Shown in pieces: positions 36,013 through 45,914 of a stretch of DNA of 64,000 bases (within the stretch, counting starts at the first letter, position 1; each line of letters begins with the position of its first letter). The stretch spans positions 1-64,000 of the forward strand of contig JASHNS010000053.1 in assembly GCA_030041515.1 (NCBI GenBank), in the 5' to 3' direction. Made by a program: the position numbers and the translations under genes. The notes below the pieces were generated by a model. That model worked only from the letters and a program-made list of their open reading frames with translations. It had not been told where the DNA came from and did not search any database. Source of the DNA: Acidobacteriaceae bacterium. Lineage in GTDB: Bacteria > Acidobacteriota > Terriglobia > Terriglobales > Acidobacteriaceae.

Positions 36013-36241
36013 CTTGAACGTCTTCCGGCTGCCCCGATATCCCCGGATCCGCCAGGATTGCCCGCGCGTCTTCCTCCTCTTCGGGCATCACCTGCAACTG
36101 CAGCGGACCCAGCCCCGGCTCCATGATTCGCGCGTTCTCGCCCGACAAAAACACCGTGATGCCCGCCGACTGCAGGCGCAGCTTCGCCATCTCCGCTTCC
36201 AGCGGCTCGTTAAAATTCGCAACTGTCACCATGTCTGGCAT
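36005..36241 (-). CDS. DUF2007 putative signal-transducing protein
   Basis: 78 residues. MVTVANFNEPLEAEMAKLRLQSAGITVFLSGENARIM is the family's opening, where two short beta strands frame a helix; LQLQVMPEEEEDARAIL follows. DUF2007 domains are small ferredoxin-like folds resembling PII proteins; role unknown. Its 3' end lies in the MarR palindrome, so a repressor bound there could also block readthrough. Confidence 0.85.
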   Translation of the reverse strand: MPDMVTVANFNEPLEAEMAKLRLQSAGITVFLSGENARIMEPGLGPLQLQVMPEEEEDARAILADPGISGQPEDVQAS

Positions 36242-36362
36242 AAATTTCCCCCGGGTTCGTTTGTCTGCTGCAGAGTACCACTCTGCTTCGATGCGCCTCG
36301 CCGCTTTCCCGTAGACCTCTGAAGCGGTTGTAAACTAAGGAGTTCCCTGGAGGTTTTCCGCT

Positions 36363-37664
36363 TTGATTCCGCGCTATACCCGCGCCCCCATGGGCGCAGT
36401 CTGGAGCGAAGAGAGCCGCTTCCGCGCCTGGCTCGAGGTCGAAACCGTCACCAGCGAAGTCCTCGCCGAAGATGGTCTCGTTCCCGCTGACGCCGCCCGC
36501 GCCATCCGCCAGCGCGGCGGGTTCTCGCTCGAGCGCATCCACGCCATCGAAGCCGAGGTCCGCCACGACGTCATTGCCTTCACCACCGCGGTCGCCGAGA
36601 AAGTCGGCCCCGAGGCTCGCTGGCTTCACTACGGCCTCACCTCCAATGACGTCGTCGATACCGCCCAGGCCCTCCAGATCAAATCCGCCTCCGCCATCCT
36701 CCGCGAAGACATCGAGCGCCTGCTCGCGGTGCTCAAATCCCGCGCGCTCGAATTCAAAAACACTCCCACCGTCGGCCGCACCCACGGCATGCACGCCGAG
36801 CCCACGACCTTCGGCCTCAAGCTGCTCAACTGGTATGCCGAGATGCGCCGCAACCGCGAGCGCTTCGAAGCCGCCGCCGAACAAATGCGCGTCGGCAAGC
36901 TCTCCGGCGCCGTCGGCACCTTCGGCCACCTCAGCCCCCGCCACGAAGAGCGCATCTGCGGCCGCCTCGGTCTCGTGCCCGCGCCCATCGCTACCCAGGT
37001 CATCCAGCGTGATCGCCACGCGTATTACGTCGCCACCCTTGCGGTGCTCACTGCGACCCTCGACAAAATCGCCACGGAGGTCCGCCATCTGCAGCGCACC
37101 GAAGTCCGCGAGGTCGAAGAATATTTCTCGCCGAAGCAGAAGGGCTCGTCGGCTATGCCGCACAAGCGCAACCCCATCACCGCCGAGCAAATCTCCGGCC
37201 TCGCCCGCGTTGTCCGCGCCAACTCCCAGGCCGCGCTCGAAAATGTCGCCCTCTGGCACGAGCGCGACATCTCCCACTCCTCCGTCGAGCGCGTCATTCT
37301 GCCGGACTCGACCATCCTCGCCGATTATCTGCTCGCCAAAACCGCCGACCTCATCGAAAAGCTCGTCGTCTATCCCGCGCGCATGCAGAAGAACCTCGAC
37401 TCCACCGGCGGCCTCATCTTCAGCGGCCAGTTGTTGCTCGACCTCGCCGAAGCCGGCATGTCGCGCGAGGAGGCCTACCGCCTCGTCCAGCAGCACGCCA
37501 TGAATGCCTGGCAGAACGATCTCGTCTTTCGCGAACTGGTCGCCGCCGACCCGCAGATCTCCACGCGCCTCACTCCGGAGAAGCTCGGGAAGACCTTCAA
37601 CCTCACTCGCCAGCTCGGCAACGTCGACGCCATCTTCGAGCGGGTGCTGGCGGGCGAGGCGTAA
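36363..37664 (+). CDS. purB: Adenylosuccinate lyase
   Basis: 433 residues; TTG start at 36363 after GGAGG, giving MIPRYTR, the common start. Cleaves adenylosuccinate and SAICAR in purine synthesis. Fumarase/aspartase-superfamily signature GSSAMPHKRNP is intact (catalytic Ser in the flexible loop), as are GRTHGMHAEPTTFGLK and SSVERVILPDST. ubiX follows four bases after the stop. Confidence 0.97.
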   Translation: MIPRYTRAPMGAVWSEESRFRAWLEVETVTSEVLAEDGLVPADAARAIRQRGGFSLERIHAIEAEVRHDVIAFTTAVAEKVGPEARWLHYGLTSNDVVDTAQALQIKSASAILREDIERLLAVLKSRALEFKNTPTVGRTHGMHAEPTTFGLKLLNWYAEMRRNRERFEAAAEQMRVGKLSGAVGTFGHLSPRHEERICGRLGLVPAPIATQVIQRDRHAYYVATLAVLTATLDKIATEVRHLQRTEVREVEEYFSPKQKGSSAMPHKRNPITAEQISGLARVVRANSQAALENVALWHERDISHSSVERVILPDSTILADYLLAKTADLIEKLVVYPARMQKNLDSTGGLIFSGQLLLDLAEAGMSREEAYRLVQQHAMNAWQNDLVFRELVAADPQISTRLTPEKLGKTFNLTRQLGNVDAIFERVLAGEA

Positions 37665-37668
37665 TTCC

Positions 37669-38280
37669 ATGGTCGAAGCCCCGGCGCTCACCCTCACCGT
37701 CGCCCTCACCGGCGCCAGCGGCTCCATCTTCGTCCGCGAGCTCCTCGCCGCTCTCGACGCCGACCCGCGCATCGCGCGCGTGCATTTCGTTCCCTCGGAA
37801 AATTCGCTGCGCGTCGTCGCGGAAGAGCTCGGCATCTCCGGCCGCAACGGGCTCGCCGAAAAGCTCCTCGGCCGTGCATCGCAGAAAATCCTCCAGCACG
37901 CCGAAGCCGATATCGCCGCGCCGATCGCCAGCGGCAGCTATCCCACCGCCGGCATGATCGTTTTGCCCTGCAGCATGGGCACGCTCTCCGGCATCGCCCA
38001 CGGCACCGCCGGCAACCTCATCGAGCGCGCCGCCGACGTCTGCCTCAAGGAACGCCGCCCGCTCATCCTCTGCCTCCGCGAGACGCCCTTCAGCAAAATT
38101 CACATCCGCAACATGAGCCTCGCCGCCGACGCCGGCGCCACCATCTTTCCTGTCATGCCCGCCTTCTACAACCGTCCTGTGGACTCGACGGATATGGCCC
38201 GCCAATTTGTTTTCCGCGTGCTCGCGCATCTCGGCCTGCCCCAACCCGGCGCGTATGTCTGGAAGCCAGGCGTCGAGTAA
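37669..38280 (+). CDS. ubiX: UbiX-family flavin prenyltransferase
   Basis: 203 residues. LTVALTGASGSIFVRELL opens the flavodoxin-like fold; GSYPTAGMIVLPCSMGTLSGIAHG and ERRPLILCLRETPFSKIHIRNM are family marks, the latter binding dimethylallyl phosphate. Makes prenylated FMN for UbiD-type decarboxylases. No ubiD partner in the window. Four bases after purB, so probably co-transcribed. Confidence 0.95.
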   Translation: MVEAPALTLTVALTGASGSIFVRELLAALDADPRIARVHFVPSENSLRVVAEELGISGRNGLAEKLLGRASQKILQHAEADIAAPIASGSYPTAGMIVLPCSMGTLSGIAHGTAGNLIERAADVCLKERRPLILCLRETPFSKIHIRNMSLAADAGATIFPVMPAFYNRPVDSTDMARQFVFRVLAHLGLPQPGAYVWKPGVE

Positions 38281-38284
38281 GAGC

Positions 38285-38685
38285 TGATCTCCCCCAGTGA
38301 CGTTGGTTCTCAATGCCACGCGGTCCCACGCCAGGGGGCGGTTTACATTGGTTCTTTGATGCCGGCGGTCCCGCGCCAGCGGGACGGCGGTAGAAGCCTC
38401 GGCCTTCAGGCCGAGGAAACAGGATCCCAAAACGATGGGCCTTGAGGCCCGGATCATCCCATCCACCGCGCCGTTTGCGCGATCCACCATAGCTTTGTAT
38501 CAGGGCACGACTTCAGTCGTGCCGCACATGGCCTAAAAAACCGGGGCTTCAGCCCCTGCGCGAAGCGGTCGCGTAAATCGGGACGGCAGTAGAAGCCTCG
38601 GCCCTCAGGCCGAGGAACACAGACTCCAAATCCACGCGCCTTCAGGCGCGGAAAGTCTCAGAGAGTTCCGGCACGAACTCAGTCC
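38285..38685. repeat. CTTCAG-hairpin cassettes
   Basis: Two cassettes without a gene: CCTCGGCCTTCAGGCCGAGG, GGGCCTTGAGGCCC (loop TG instead of TC), GGCACGACTTCAGTCGTGCC, GGGGCTTCAGCCCC, and a loop variant CCTCGGCCCTCAGGCCGAGG. It touches the 3' end of gmhB, which ends inside the last unit's flank. Confidence 0.8.
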
Positions 38686-39245
38686 AGCAGCGCAACAGCC
38701 TCTTCGAGCGACGCCACGACAGCATCGGCCAACCCCGCCGCCTGCTCCGCGCCGCCCTTGCGCGTCTCCGGATCCCCTTCAATAAAGATGGAGCGCATCC
38801 CCAGCCCGCGCGCCGCCTCAATATCCGAAAGGGAATCGCCCACCACAACGCTGTTCTCCACGGAAGCCTCCGGAAAATCTCGAAACGCCTCAAGAAACAA
38901 CCCAGGCTTCGGCTTGCGGCAGTCGCACTCATCCAGATCATGCGGACAAAAGTAGAACGCGTCGATGCGCGCTCCGTGCGCAGCCAAATGCTCCCGCAGC
39001 CGCGCGTGCAGCGCGTCTACGTCGCCCGACGTGTAATGCCCCAGCGCGATCCCGCGCTGGTTCGAGACAACCACCACCCGCCTCCCGCTCCGGTTCAGCG
39101 CCGCGATCGCGCGTTCCACGCCCGGCAGCAGATGGAACTCGCTCCAGCGCCCGATGTACTCCCCCTCCGGCGCTTTGCGATTCAGCACGCCATCGCGATC
39201 CAGAAATACGCAGCGAATACCTTGAAAATGCGGATTCACCGGCAA
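38679..39245 (-). CDS. gmhB: D-glycero-D-manno-heptose 1,7-bisphosphate 7-phosphatase
   Basis: 188 residues. HAD-fold phosphatase: nucleophile motif FLDRDGVLN, VVVSNQRGIALG, and VVVGDSLSDIEAA. The zinc site FCPHDLDECDC (Cys-x-His ... Cys-x-Cys) is the GmhB/HisB hallmark. Third step of ADP-heptose synthesis. Start TTG at 39245; GTG at 39239 is an alternative. gmhA and hldE lie on the other strand beyond the 194-bp array. Confidence 0.93.
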   Translation of the reverse strand: MPVNPHFQGIRCVFLDRDGVLNRKAPEGEYIGRWSEFHLLPGVERAIAALNRSGRRVVVVSNQRGIALGHYTSGDVDALHARLREHLAAHGARIDAFYFCPHDLDECDCRKPKPGLFLEAFRDFPEASVENSVVVGDSLSDIEAARGLGMRSIFIEGDPETRKGGAEQAAGLADAVVASLEEAVALLD

Positions 39246-39296
39246 GCTGAGGCTCGTAACATTGGCGCTGGTGTCCTTCTCCTGGAACCGGTTAAA

Positions 39297-40215
39297 GAGT
39301 CTTGTATCACGTCACAACTTCGTCGTGCCGAAAGAGCGGTTCAACGAAATGGGCTTCAGCCCCTGCGCGAAGCGGTCGCGCACAGCGCGACAACGGTAGA
39401 AGCCTCGGCCTTCAGGCCGAGGAAACAGGATCCCCAAACGATGGGCCTTTAGGCCCGGATCATCCCATCCACCGTGACGCGCGCCGTTTGCGCGATCCTC
39501 CATGTATCACGTCACAACTTCGTCGTGCCGAAAGAGCCGTTCAACGAAATGGGCTTTAGCCCCTGCGCGAAGCGGTCGCGCACAGCGCGACAACGGTAGA
39601 AGCCTCGGCCTTCAGGCCGAGGAAACAGGATCCCCAAAACGATGGGCCTTTAGGCCCGGATCATCCCATCCACCGCGCCGTTTGCGCGATCCTCCATGTA
39701 TCACGTCACAACTTCGTCGTGCCGAAAGAGCGGTTCAACGAAATGGGCTTCAGCCCCTGCGCGAAGCGGTCGCGCACAGCGCGACAACGGTAGAAGCCTC
39801 GGCCTTCAGGCCGAGGAAACAGGATCCCCAGGACGATGGGCCTTTAGGCCCGGATCATCCCATCCACCGCGCCGTTTGCGCGATCCTCCATGTATCACGT
39901 CACAACTTCAGCCGTGCCGAAAGAGCCGTTCAACGAGATGGGCTTTAGCCCCTGCGCGAAGCGGTCGCGCACAGCGCGACAACGGTAGAAGCCTCGGCCT
40001 TCAGGCCGAGGAAACAGGATCCCAGGACGATGGGCCTTTAGGCCCGGATCATCCCATCCACCGCGCCGTTTGCGCGATCCTCCATGTATCACGTCACAAC
40101 TTCAGTCGTGCCGAAAGAGCGGTTCAACGAAATGGGCTTCAGCCTGCGCCTTGTATCAGGGCACGACTTCAGTCGTGCCGTACAGCGCCCTCAAATCTCC
40201 GGGCTTTAGCCCCTG
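39297..40215. repeat. Tandem ~194-bp hairpin-cassette array
   Basis: Units begin with TGTATCACGTCACAACTTC at 39303, 39503, 39697, 39891 and 40085 (periods 200, 194, 194, 194); the fifth is partial. Each holds GGGCTTCAGCCC (or GGGCTTTAGCCC), GTCGCGC-ACA-GCGCGAC, CCTCGGCCTTCAGGCCGAGG, GGGCCTTTAGGCCC and GCGCCGTTTGCGC. Units are nearly identical; the first has a six-base insertion (GTGACG). No gene. Confidence 0.9.
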
Positions 40216-40322
40216 CGCTTCCCGAATGGCGCGCCCCCTTCTCCGCAAGCAATGCAGTCGTACCGCAAAGGGCCCAATTTCCGGGGGCCGAACGCCCCGA
40301 TCCTGTCGAACTCTTCACCGAA

Positions 40323-40349
40323 TTGCAGCGACAGAACAACTAGTATGAT
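40323..40349 (+). promoter_or_regulatory. Candidate promoter for gmhA-hldE
   Basis: TTGCAG (40323-40328), 15-base spacer, TATGAT (40344-40349). The -10 is one base from consensus; the spacer is short. It overlaps an upstream ATG at 40345, which supports the ATG at 40372 as the real gmhA start. Confidence 0.5.
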
Positions 40350-40371
40350 AACGAAGAATCTCAGTGCAGCT

Positions 40372-41004
40372 ATGGCAGAAACGCCGGACAAATCGAACGT
40401 CTTCGCGTCGACGATCGACGAGCATCTCGCGGTCATTGAGGCGCTGCGCGATCGGCAGCCGGTGCTCGTGCGCATTGCCGCGGAAATGGTCAAAGCCCTC
40501 CTGCGCGGCAACAAAGTCCTCTGGTGCGGCAACGGCGGCAGCGCCGCTGACTCCCAGCACCTGGCCGCCGAGCTCGTCGGACGCTTCCGCCGTGAGCGCC
40601 GCGCCCTCCACTCCGTCGCCCTCACCACCGACACGTCCATCCTCACCGCCATCGGCAACGATTACGGTTACGAACATGTTTTCCGTCGCCAGGTCGAGGC
40701 GCTCTGCATCCCCGGCGACATCCTGATCGGCCTCTCCACCTCCGGCAGCAGCCGCAACGTCTGCCTCGCCCTCGAGGCCGCACGCAATCTTGGAGCCTTC
40801 ACCGTCGCCTTCACCGGCGCCGGCGGCGGAAGCATGAAGCAGGTCGCCGACCTCGCCCTCTGCGTGCCCTCCAGGGACACTGCGCGCATTCAGGAAGCGC
40901 ACATCCTCTGCGGCCATATCCTCTGCGACTCGGTGGAACAGGAGATTTGTGCCCACCCCGCGCCCGCCATCCCCCGCGCAAAGGAAGAAAGAACCGCACC
41001 GTGA
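40372..41004 (+). CDS. gmhA: Sedoheptulose-7-phosphate isomerase
   Basis: 210 residues from 40372 (ATG at 40345 is possible but coincides with a -10 box). SIS domain: VLWCGNGGSAADSQHLAAELVGRF, LTTDTSILTAIGNDYGYEHVF, GLSTSGSSRNV and a C-terminal EAHILCGHILCDSVEQ. First step of ADP-heptose synthesis. Its stop overlaps the hldE GTG start. Confidence 0.95.
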   Translation: MAETPDKSNVFASTIDEHLAVIEALRDRQPVLVRIAAEMVKALLRGNKVLWCGNGGSAADSQHLAAELVGRFRRERRALHSVALTTDTSILTAIGNDYGYEHVFRRQVEALCIPGDILIGLSTSGSSRNVCLALEAARNLGAFTVAFTGAGGGSMKQVADLALCVPSRDTARIQEAHILCGHILCDSVEQEICAHPAPAIPRAKEERTAP

Positions 41005-42506
41005 TCCAGGATCTCCATCGCGCCATGCAGTGCATCCAGGGCGACTGGCAGCGGGTGCGCGTTCTCGTCGTTGGTGATGTCATGCTCGATCGCTATATCT
41101 GGGGCGAGGTCGAGCGCATCTCTCCGGAAGCTCCCGTCCCCGTCGTGCGAGCTTCCCATCGCAGCGAGCAGCCCGGCGGTGCCGCCAACGTCGCCATGAA
41201 CATCCTCGGCCTCGGCGCTCAGGCCACGCTCTTCGGATTTCGCGGCGACGACTCCGACGGTGCCGCACTCGAAGCCTGTCTCAGCCAGTCCGGCGTGGCC
41301 TCGGCCATCGCGCCGGTCGCCGCCCATCCCACCACCTGCAAACTCCGCATTCTCGGCGGCCGACAGCAAATGCTGCGCCTCGATACAGAGCAGACCGCCG
41401 GCTATCCCTCCGGCGCGCATGCGGCGCTGCTCGCCAGCCTCGAGACCGCGCTCGACTCCGCGCACGCCCTCGTCCTCTCTGACTATGCCAAGGGCGTGCT
41501 CACTGAGGAGTTCTGCCGTCACGCCATTGCCGCGGCGCGCAAGCGCCGCATTCCGGTGCTCGTCGACCCCAAACAGCGGGACTTCTCCCGCTATCGTGGC
41601 GCGACCGCGATTTGTCCGAATCTGGCCGAACTTTCTCTCACCACAGGTGTGCCCGCAACCCAGGTCGAATCGTTGCTGGCCGCCGGCCGGGAACTCGTCA
41701 CGAAACTCAACCTGAGCTATCTCATCGCCACCATGGGTGAAAAGGGGATCGCGGTTCTGAGCGAAGCGGCCCGCTTCATCGCCCCGGCCGTCGCGCGCCA
41801 GGTCTTCGACGTCTCCGGCGCGGGCGATACCGCAATCGCCACCCTCGCCCTCGCTGTCGCCAGCGGCCTCACCATGGAAACCGCCGTCCAGCTCGCCAAC
41901 GCCGCCGCCGGCATCGTCGTCGGCAAAGTCGGCACCGTTCCCGTCACCCGCGACGAGCTGCTCACCAGCCTCATGCCGGAAATCGAGCTGCACGCCCAGG
42001 AGAAAGTCCTCTCCCTCGACGAACTCCGCGTCCGCGCCTCCGCGTGGCGTGCGGAAGGGCAGAGCATCGTCTTCACCAACGGCTGCTTCGACCTCCTCCA
42101 CATCGGACACATCACGCTGCTCGAAGATGCCCGCCGCGAAGGCGACCGCCTCGTTGTGGCCATCAACAGCGACGCTTCCGTCAGCGCCCTGAAAGGCCCC
42201 GCGCGGCCCATCGTCGGCGAGCGCGAGCGCGGCCGCATCCTCGCCGCCCTGGCTGCTGTCGATGCCGTCGTCGTCTTCGCCGAGCCCACCCCCATCCGCG
42301 TCATCGAAGCCCTGCGTCCCGACGTCATCGTGAAAGGCGGCGACTACACCGAAGACAGCATCGTCGGCGCGAAAGAGGTCCGCTCCTGGGGAGGCCGCGT
42401 CAAAATCGTGCCCATCGTCGAAGGCTTCAGCACCACCCGCCTCATCGCCCGTGCCACGACGCCCGAAACCCCCGCCGATCCCCCGCACAAGCCCGCCCTT
42501 CAGTGA
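41001..42506 (+). CDS. hldE: Bifunctional heptose-7-phosphate kinase/heptose-1-phosphate adenylyltransferase
   Basis: 501 residues; GTG start at 41001 overlaps the gmhA stop (GTGA) with AGGA upstream. N-terminal ribokinase-like domain (about 1-320: PGGAANVAMNILGLGA, DVSGAGDTAIATLAL) and C-terminal nucleotidyltransferase (about 360-490: VFTNGCFDLLHIGHI, KGGDYTEDS). Steps two and four of ADP-heptose synthesis are on one chain. With gmhA and gmhB only the epimerase hldD is missing from the window. Supports an LPS inner core with heptose. Confidence 0.96.
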   Translation: MIQDLHRAMQCIQGDWQRVRVLVVGDVMLDRYIWGEVERISPEAPVPVVRASHRSEQPGGAANVAMNILGLGAQATLFGFRGDDSDGAALEACLSQSGVASAIAPVAAHPTTCKLRILGGRQQMLRLDTEQTAGYPSGAHAALLASLETALDSAHALVLSDYAKGVLTEEFCRHAIAAARKRRIPVLVDPKQRDFSRYRGATAICPNLAELSLTTGVPATQVESLLAAGRELVTKLNLSYLIATMGEKGIAVLSEAARFIAPAVARQVFDVSGAGDTAIATLALAVASGLTMETAVQLANAAAGIVVGKVGTVPVTRDELLTSLMPEIELHAQEKVLSLDELRVRASAWRAEGQSIVFTNGCFDLLHIGHITLLEDARREGDRLVVAINSDASVSALKGPARPIVGERERGRILAALAAVDAVVVFAEPTPIRVIEALRPDVIVKGGDYTEDSIVGAKEVRSWGGRVKIVPIVEGFSTTRLIARATTPETPADPPHKPALQ

Positions 42507-42539
42507 GCAGTGGGTCGGCGTAGGGCCGTTTTGGAAGGC

Positions 42540-43030
42540 CACACCTTCACAGCTCCAGGAAAAACACTCCGAGACTGGGGCTTTGTATCAGGGCACGAGT
42601 TCAGCGCCTGCCCTGAGCGCAGCGAGTCAAACTGAATCGGGGACGACCTCACAGCTCGCGCACCTCCGAGACAGGAGCTTTGTATCAGGGCACGACTTCA
42701 GTCGTGCCGCACAGCTGCCAAAAAGTCTCGGGCTTCAGCCCCTGCGCCTTGTACCGGGGCACGGCCTTTGAGCCTGCCCTGAGCGAGCGCAGCGAGTCGA
42801 ACTGAATCGGGGCACGACCTCACAGCTCGCGCACCTCCGAGACAGGGGCTTTGTATCGGGGCACGACTTCAGTCGTGCCGCACAGCTGCCAAAAAGTCTC
42901 GGGCTTCAGCCCCTGCGCGAAGCGGTCGCGCAAAGCGCGACAACGGTAAAAGCCTCGGCCTTCAGGCCGAGGAAACGCCCGCAAAACGACGGGCCTTCAG
43001 GCCCGGAATCTCCCCACCACGACAAATTCA
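42540..43030. repeat. CTTCAG-hairpin cassettes with a second repeat type
   Basis: Non-coding. Two near-duplicate blocks (about 42640-42760 and 42810-42920) with ACGACCTCACAGCTCGCGCACCTCCGAGACAGG, GGCACGACTTCAGTCGTGCC and GGGCTTCAGCCCC, and flanking GAGCGCAGCGAGTCGAACTGAATCGG. Ends with CCTCGGCCTTCAGGCCGAGG and GGGCCTTCAGGCCC. Confidence 0.8.
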
Positions 43031-43040
43031 CCCACGCCCT

Positions 43041-44276
43041 TCAGTGACCCGCCGGCGCGAAAACGCCATCCTTCTGGAACATCTGCCGGATCCCCCGCAT
43101 CGCCTGCCGCGTTCGCTCCTCATTTTCAATCAGCGAAAACCGCACGTGTCCGTCGCCGTACTCGCCGAATCCGATGCCCGGGCTCACCGCCACTTTCGCC
43201 TCCTGCAGCAGCTTGGTTGAAAATTCCAGCGACCCCAGCGCCCGGTACGGCTCCGGGATCGGCGCCCACACAAACATCGTCGCCTTCGGCAAAGCCACTT
43301 CCCATCCCGCCTTGTTCAGTCCCGCCACCAGGCAATCGCGCCGGCTCCGGTATGTGTCCCGAATCTCCCCGACGCACTCCTGCGGTCCCTCGAGCGCCAG
43401 GATCGACGCCACCTGAATCGGCGTAAACGTCCCGTAATCGAAGTAGCTCTTCAGCCGCGCCAGCGCCGCCACCAGCTCCGGATTGCCCACCATGAATCCC
43501 ACCCGCCAGCCGGGCATGTTATAGCTCTTGGAAAGCGTGAAGAATTCAACTGCAACTTCCTGAGCCCCCGGCACTTCCAGTACCGACGGCGCTCGATACC
43601 CGTCGAATACGATATCCGCGTATGCGAGGTCGTGCACCAGCCAGATCCCGTGTTGCCGGCACAGCGCCACCACCCGCTCGAAGAACCCTAAATCCACGCA
43701 CTGCGTCGTCGGATTCGCGGGAAAATTCAGGATCAGCATCTTCGGCCGGGGCACCATCAGCGGAATCGCCGTCTCCAGTTCCGCCAGGAACGCCGTTGCG
43801 TCATGGATCGGCACGCTGCGGATCGTCGCCCCCGCAATCACGGGCCCATAGATATGAATCGGGTAGCTCGGATTCGGCACCATCACCACGTCGCCCTGGT
43901 CCAGCGTGGCCAGGCACAGGTGCGCAATGCCCTCCTTCGACCCGATCGTCACGATCGCTTCCTTCTCCGGATCGAGCATGACGCCGTACCGCTGCTCGTA
44001 CCAGTTGCAGATCGCGCGGCGCAGCCGCGGAATCCCCTTCGAGAGCGAGTAGCGGTGCGTCTCCGGCTTGCGCGCCGCCTCGATCATCTTGTCCACGATG
44101 TGCTGCGGCGTCGCGCCGTCGGGATTGCCCATCCCGAAGTCGATGATGTCTTCGCCGCGCCGCCGCGCGCTGGCCTTCAGCTCGCCGGTGATGTTGAAGA
44201 CGTAGGCCGGTAGGCGCTTGATACGGGAAAACTCGTGCACGGTGTCCTCGGGAATGCTCTCCCCTGAGTTTGGCAT
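43041..44276 (-). CDS. alaC: Alanine-forming aminotransferase (AlaC type)
   Basis: 411 residues. PLP-fold type I aminotransferase that closely follows E. coli AlaC by recall: [81 protein letters not shown], and the PLP lysine in [19 protein letters not shown]. It converts pyruvate and glutamate to alanine and 2-oxoglutarate. Substrate class is inferred from similarity. Divergent from the GH79-like gene. Confidence 0.88.
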   Translation of the reverse strand: MPNSGESIPEDTVHEFSRIKRLPAYVFNITGELKASARRRGEDIIDFGMGNPDGATPQHIVDKMIEAARKPETHRYSLSKGIPRLRRAICNWYEQRYGVMLDPEKEAIVTIGSKEGIAHLCLATLDQGDVVMVPNPSYPIHIYGPVIAGATIRSVPIHDATAFLAELETAIPLMVPRPKMLILNFPANPTTQCVDLGFFERVVALCRQHGIWLVHDLAYADIVFDGYRAPSVLEVPGAQEVAVEFFTLSKSYNMPGWRVGFMVGNPELVAALARLKSYFDYGTFTPIQVASILALEGPQECVGEIRDTYRSRRDCLVAGLNKAGWEVALPKATMFVWAPIPEPYRALGSLEFSTKLLQEAKVAVSPGIGFGEYGDGHVRFSLIENEERTRQAMRGIRQMFQKDGVFAPAGH

Positions 44277-44359
44277 AAACCTTCCGCCCGCACGAATCGT
44301 TTCGCGACGCTTCCCGCACGACAGTCACAGCGCGCTCTCTGCGAGTACACTCAGGAGCG

Positions 44360-45904
44360 ATGACAACCGTTACCCGACGCAGCTTCCTCGCCGGTGCGGC
44401 GGCTTCCGTGGCCGCGGCTCACCTCCACGCGCAAACTGCGGCTCCGGCACACGCCCGTCTGCTGCTCCCCGCCCAGGCCACCGGCCCGCACATGCCGGAA
44501 CGATTCGTCGGGCTGTCCTACGAAGTGCAGCAGCTCAAGGATCCGAGCTTCTTTTCCTCCGCCAACACCGGCCTGGTCGAGCAGTTCAAAGCGCTCTCCG
44601 CGAACGGCGTCCTCCGTCTCGGCGGCAACACCAGCGAATACGAATGGTGGAAGCCGAAACCCAGTTCCGCTGAGCCGCAGCATCCTCAAACGCACGTCGT
44701 CACCGGAGAGCCGCAGTCGCTCTATTACCCGGTCACCGCGGAAGCCGTGCGCCATCTCGACACGTTCCTCCGCGCCACCGGCTGGAAGTGCATCTACGGC
44801 ATCGGCCTCGGCACCAACGTGCCCGAGCGTGCCGCCGAAGAAGCCGCCTTCGCCGCCATGACCCTCGGCCCCCGCCTCGAATACTTCCAGGTCGGCAACG
44901 AAGTCGATCTCTTCGCCCCGCACCTCCGCGATCCCCGGCATTGGAACGCGCAGATCTACCTCGACCAGTGGCTCGCCTTCGCGCGAGCCATCTCCTCCGC
45001 CGTCCCCGGCGCGAAATTCGGCATGCCCGACGTCGCCTCGCGCCTCGACTGGCTCACGGAGATCGCGCAGGTGTGGCCGGCGATTCAAAACCCGCCGACG
45101 ATCGCAGCGCTCACGCATCATTATTACTTCGGCGGCCCTGCCACCAATCCGAAGGTGAACATCCCCAACCTGCTCAGCCCCGATGCCATGGCCAAAGTCC
45201 AGGGCATGGCCGATATCGCCAAAGCCGCCGCGCAAAAAATGGGCGTTCCCCTCCGCATGACAGAAGGGAACACCTGCTATCGCGGCGGCAAGCCCGGCGT
45301 CTCCGACGTCTTCGCCGCGTCCTTATGGGCGGCGGATTACTCGCTGCTGCTCGCTGCCAACGGCTACACGGGAGTCAATCTCCATGGCGGCAGCGGACCC
45401 TCTGTCGCGAATTCCGTCGGCGGCTCGCTGCCTGGCGATGCGCTCCTCCGCGATCAGGGCGCGACGCCCCAGCAGATCGCCTCCCACCCGCACCCGTTCT
45501 ATACGCCCATCGCCAGCTTCGGCACGCAATATGTGATGGAGCCGGTAGCGTATGGCCTGAAATTTGCCGGCTTCATGACCGGCGGCACGTTCATGCAGAG
45601 CGATCTCACCGGCACGCTGCAGGCGACCGGTGTGGACGCAACCGCCTATGCCGCAAAAATGCCCGGTGGTGAGACGCGTGTCATCGTCCTCAACAAGGAC
45701 GCCGCTCGCGATCTCGCCCTCGATCTGGATTTAGGCACAAGCCACGGCCGAAGCTCCGTCGAAATCCAGAAACTCCACGCGCCCAACCTCGACAGCCGCA
45801 CAGCAACGATCACGCCCACCGGCTCAGAACACGTATCCCGCGGCCGCTACAGCACTACCGTGGAGCACAGTTCAGGAGTCTGCCTCACCTTCCGGCCCGC
45901 CTAA
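44360..45904 (+). CDS. Tat-exported glycoside hydrolase, GH79-like
   Basis: 514 residues. Twin-arginine signal TRRSFLAGAAASVAAAHLHAQ. TIM-barrel region about 35-400: FVGLSYEVQQL, NGVLRLGGNTSEY, FQVGNEVDLF (candidate acid/base Glu181) and LRMTEGNTCYRGG (candidate nucleophile Glu302); the latter two are where clan GH-A enzymes carry their catalytic pair. A C-terminal beta domain follows (ETRVIVLNKD). GH79 includes beta-glucuronidases and heparanase-like enzymes. Family call is by motif and order only; substrate unknown. Confidence 0.72.
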   Translation: MTTVTRRSFLAGAAASVAAAHLHAQTAAPAHARLLLPAQATGPHMPERFVGLSYEVQQLKDPSFFSSANTGLVEQFKALSANGVLRLGGNTSEYEWWKPKPSSAEPQHPQTHVVTGEPQSLYYPVTAEAVRHLDTFLRATGWKCIYGIGLGTNVPERAAEEAAFAAMTLGPRLEYFQVGNEVDLFAPHLRDPRHWNAQIYLDQWLAFARAISSAVPGAKFGMPDVASRLDWLTEIAQVWPAIQNPPTIAALTHHYYFGGPATNPKVNIPNLLSPDAMAKVQGMADIAKAAAQKMGVPLRMTEGNTCYRGGKPGVSDVFAASLWAADYSLLLAANGYTGVNLHGGSGPSVANSVGGSLPGDALLRDQGATPQQIASHPHPFYTPIASFGTQYVMEPVAYGLKFAGFMTGGTFMQSDLTGTLQATGVDATAYAAKMPGGETRVIVLNKDAARDLALDLDLGTSHGRSSVEIQKLHAPNLDSRTATITPTGSEHVSRGRYSTTVEHSSGVCLTFRPA

Positions 45905-45914
45905 GCCCCTGCGG

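Noticed and set aside
39297-40215. CRISPR array
   Set aside because: Units of 194-200 bases are near-identical end to end with no unique spacers; no cas gene is present.
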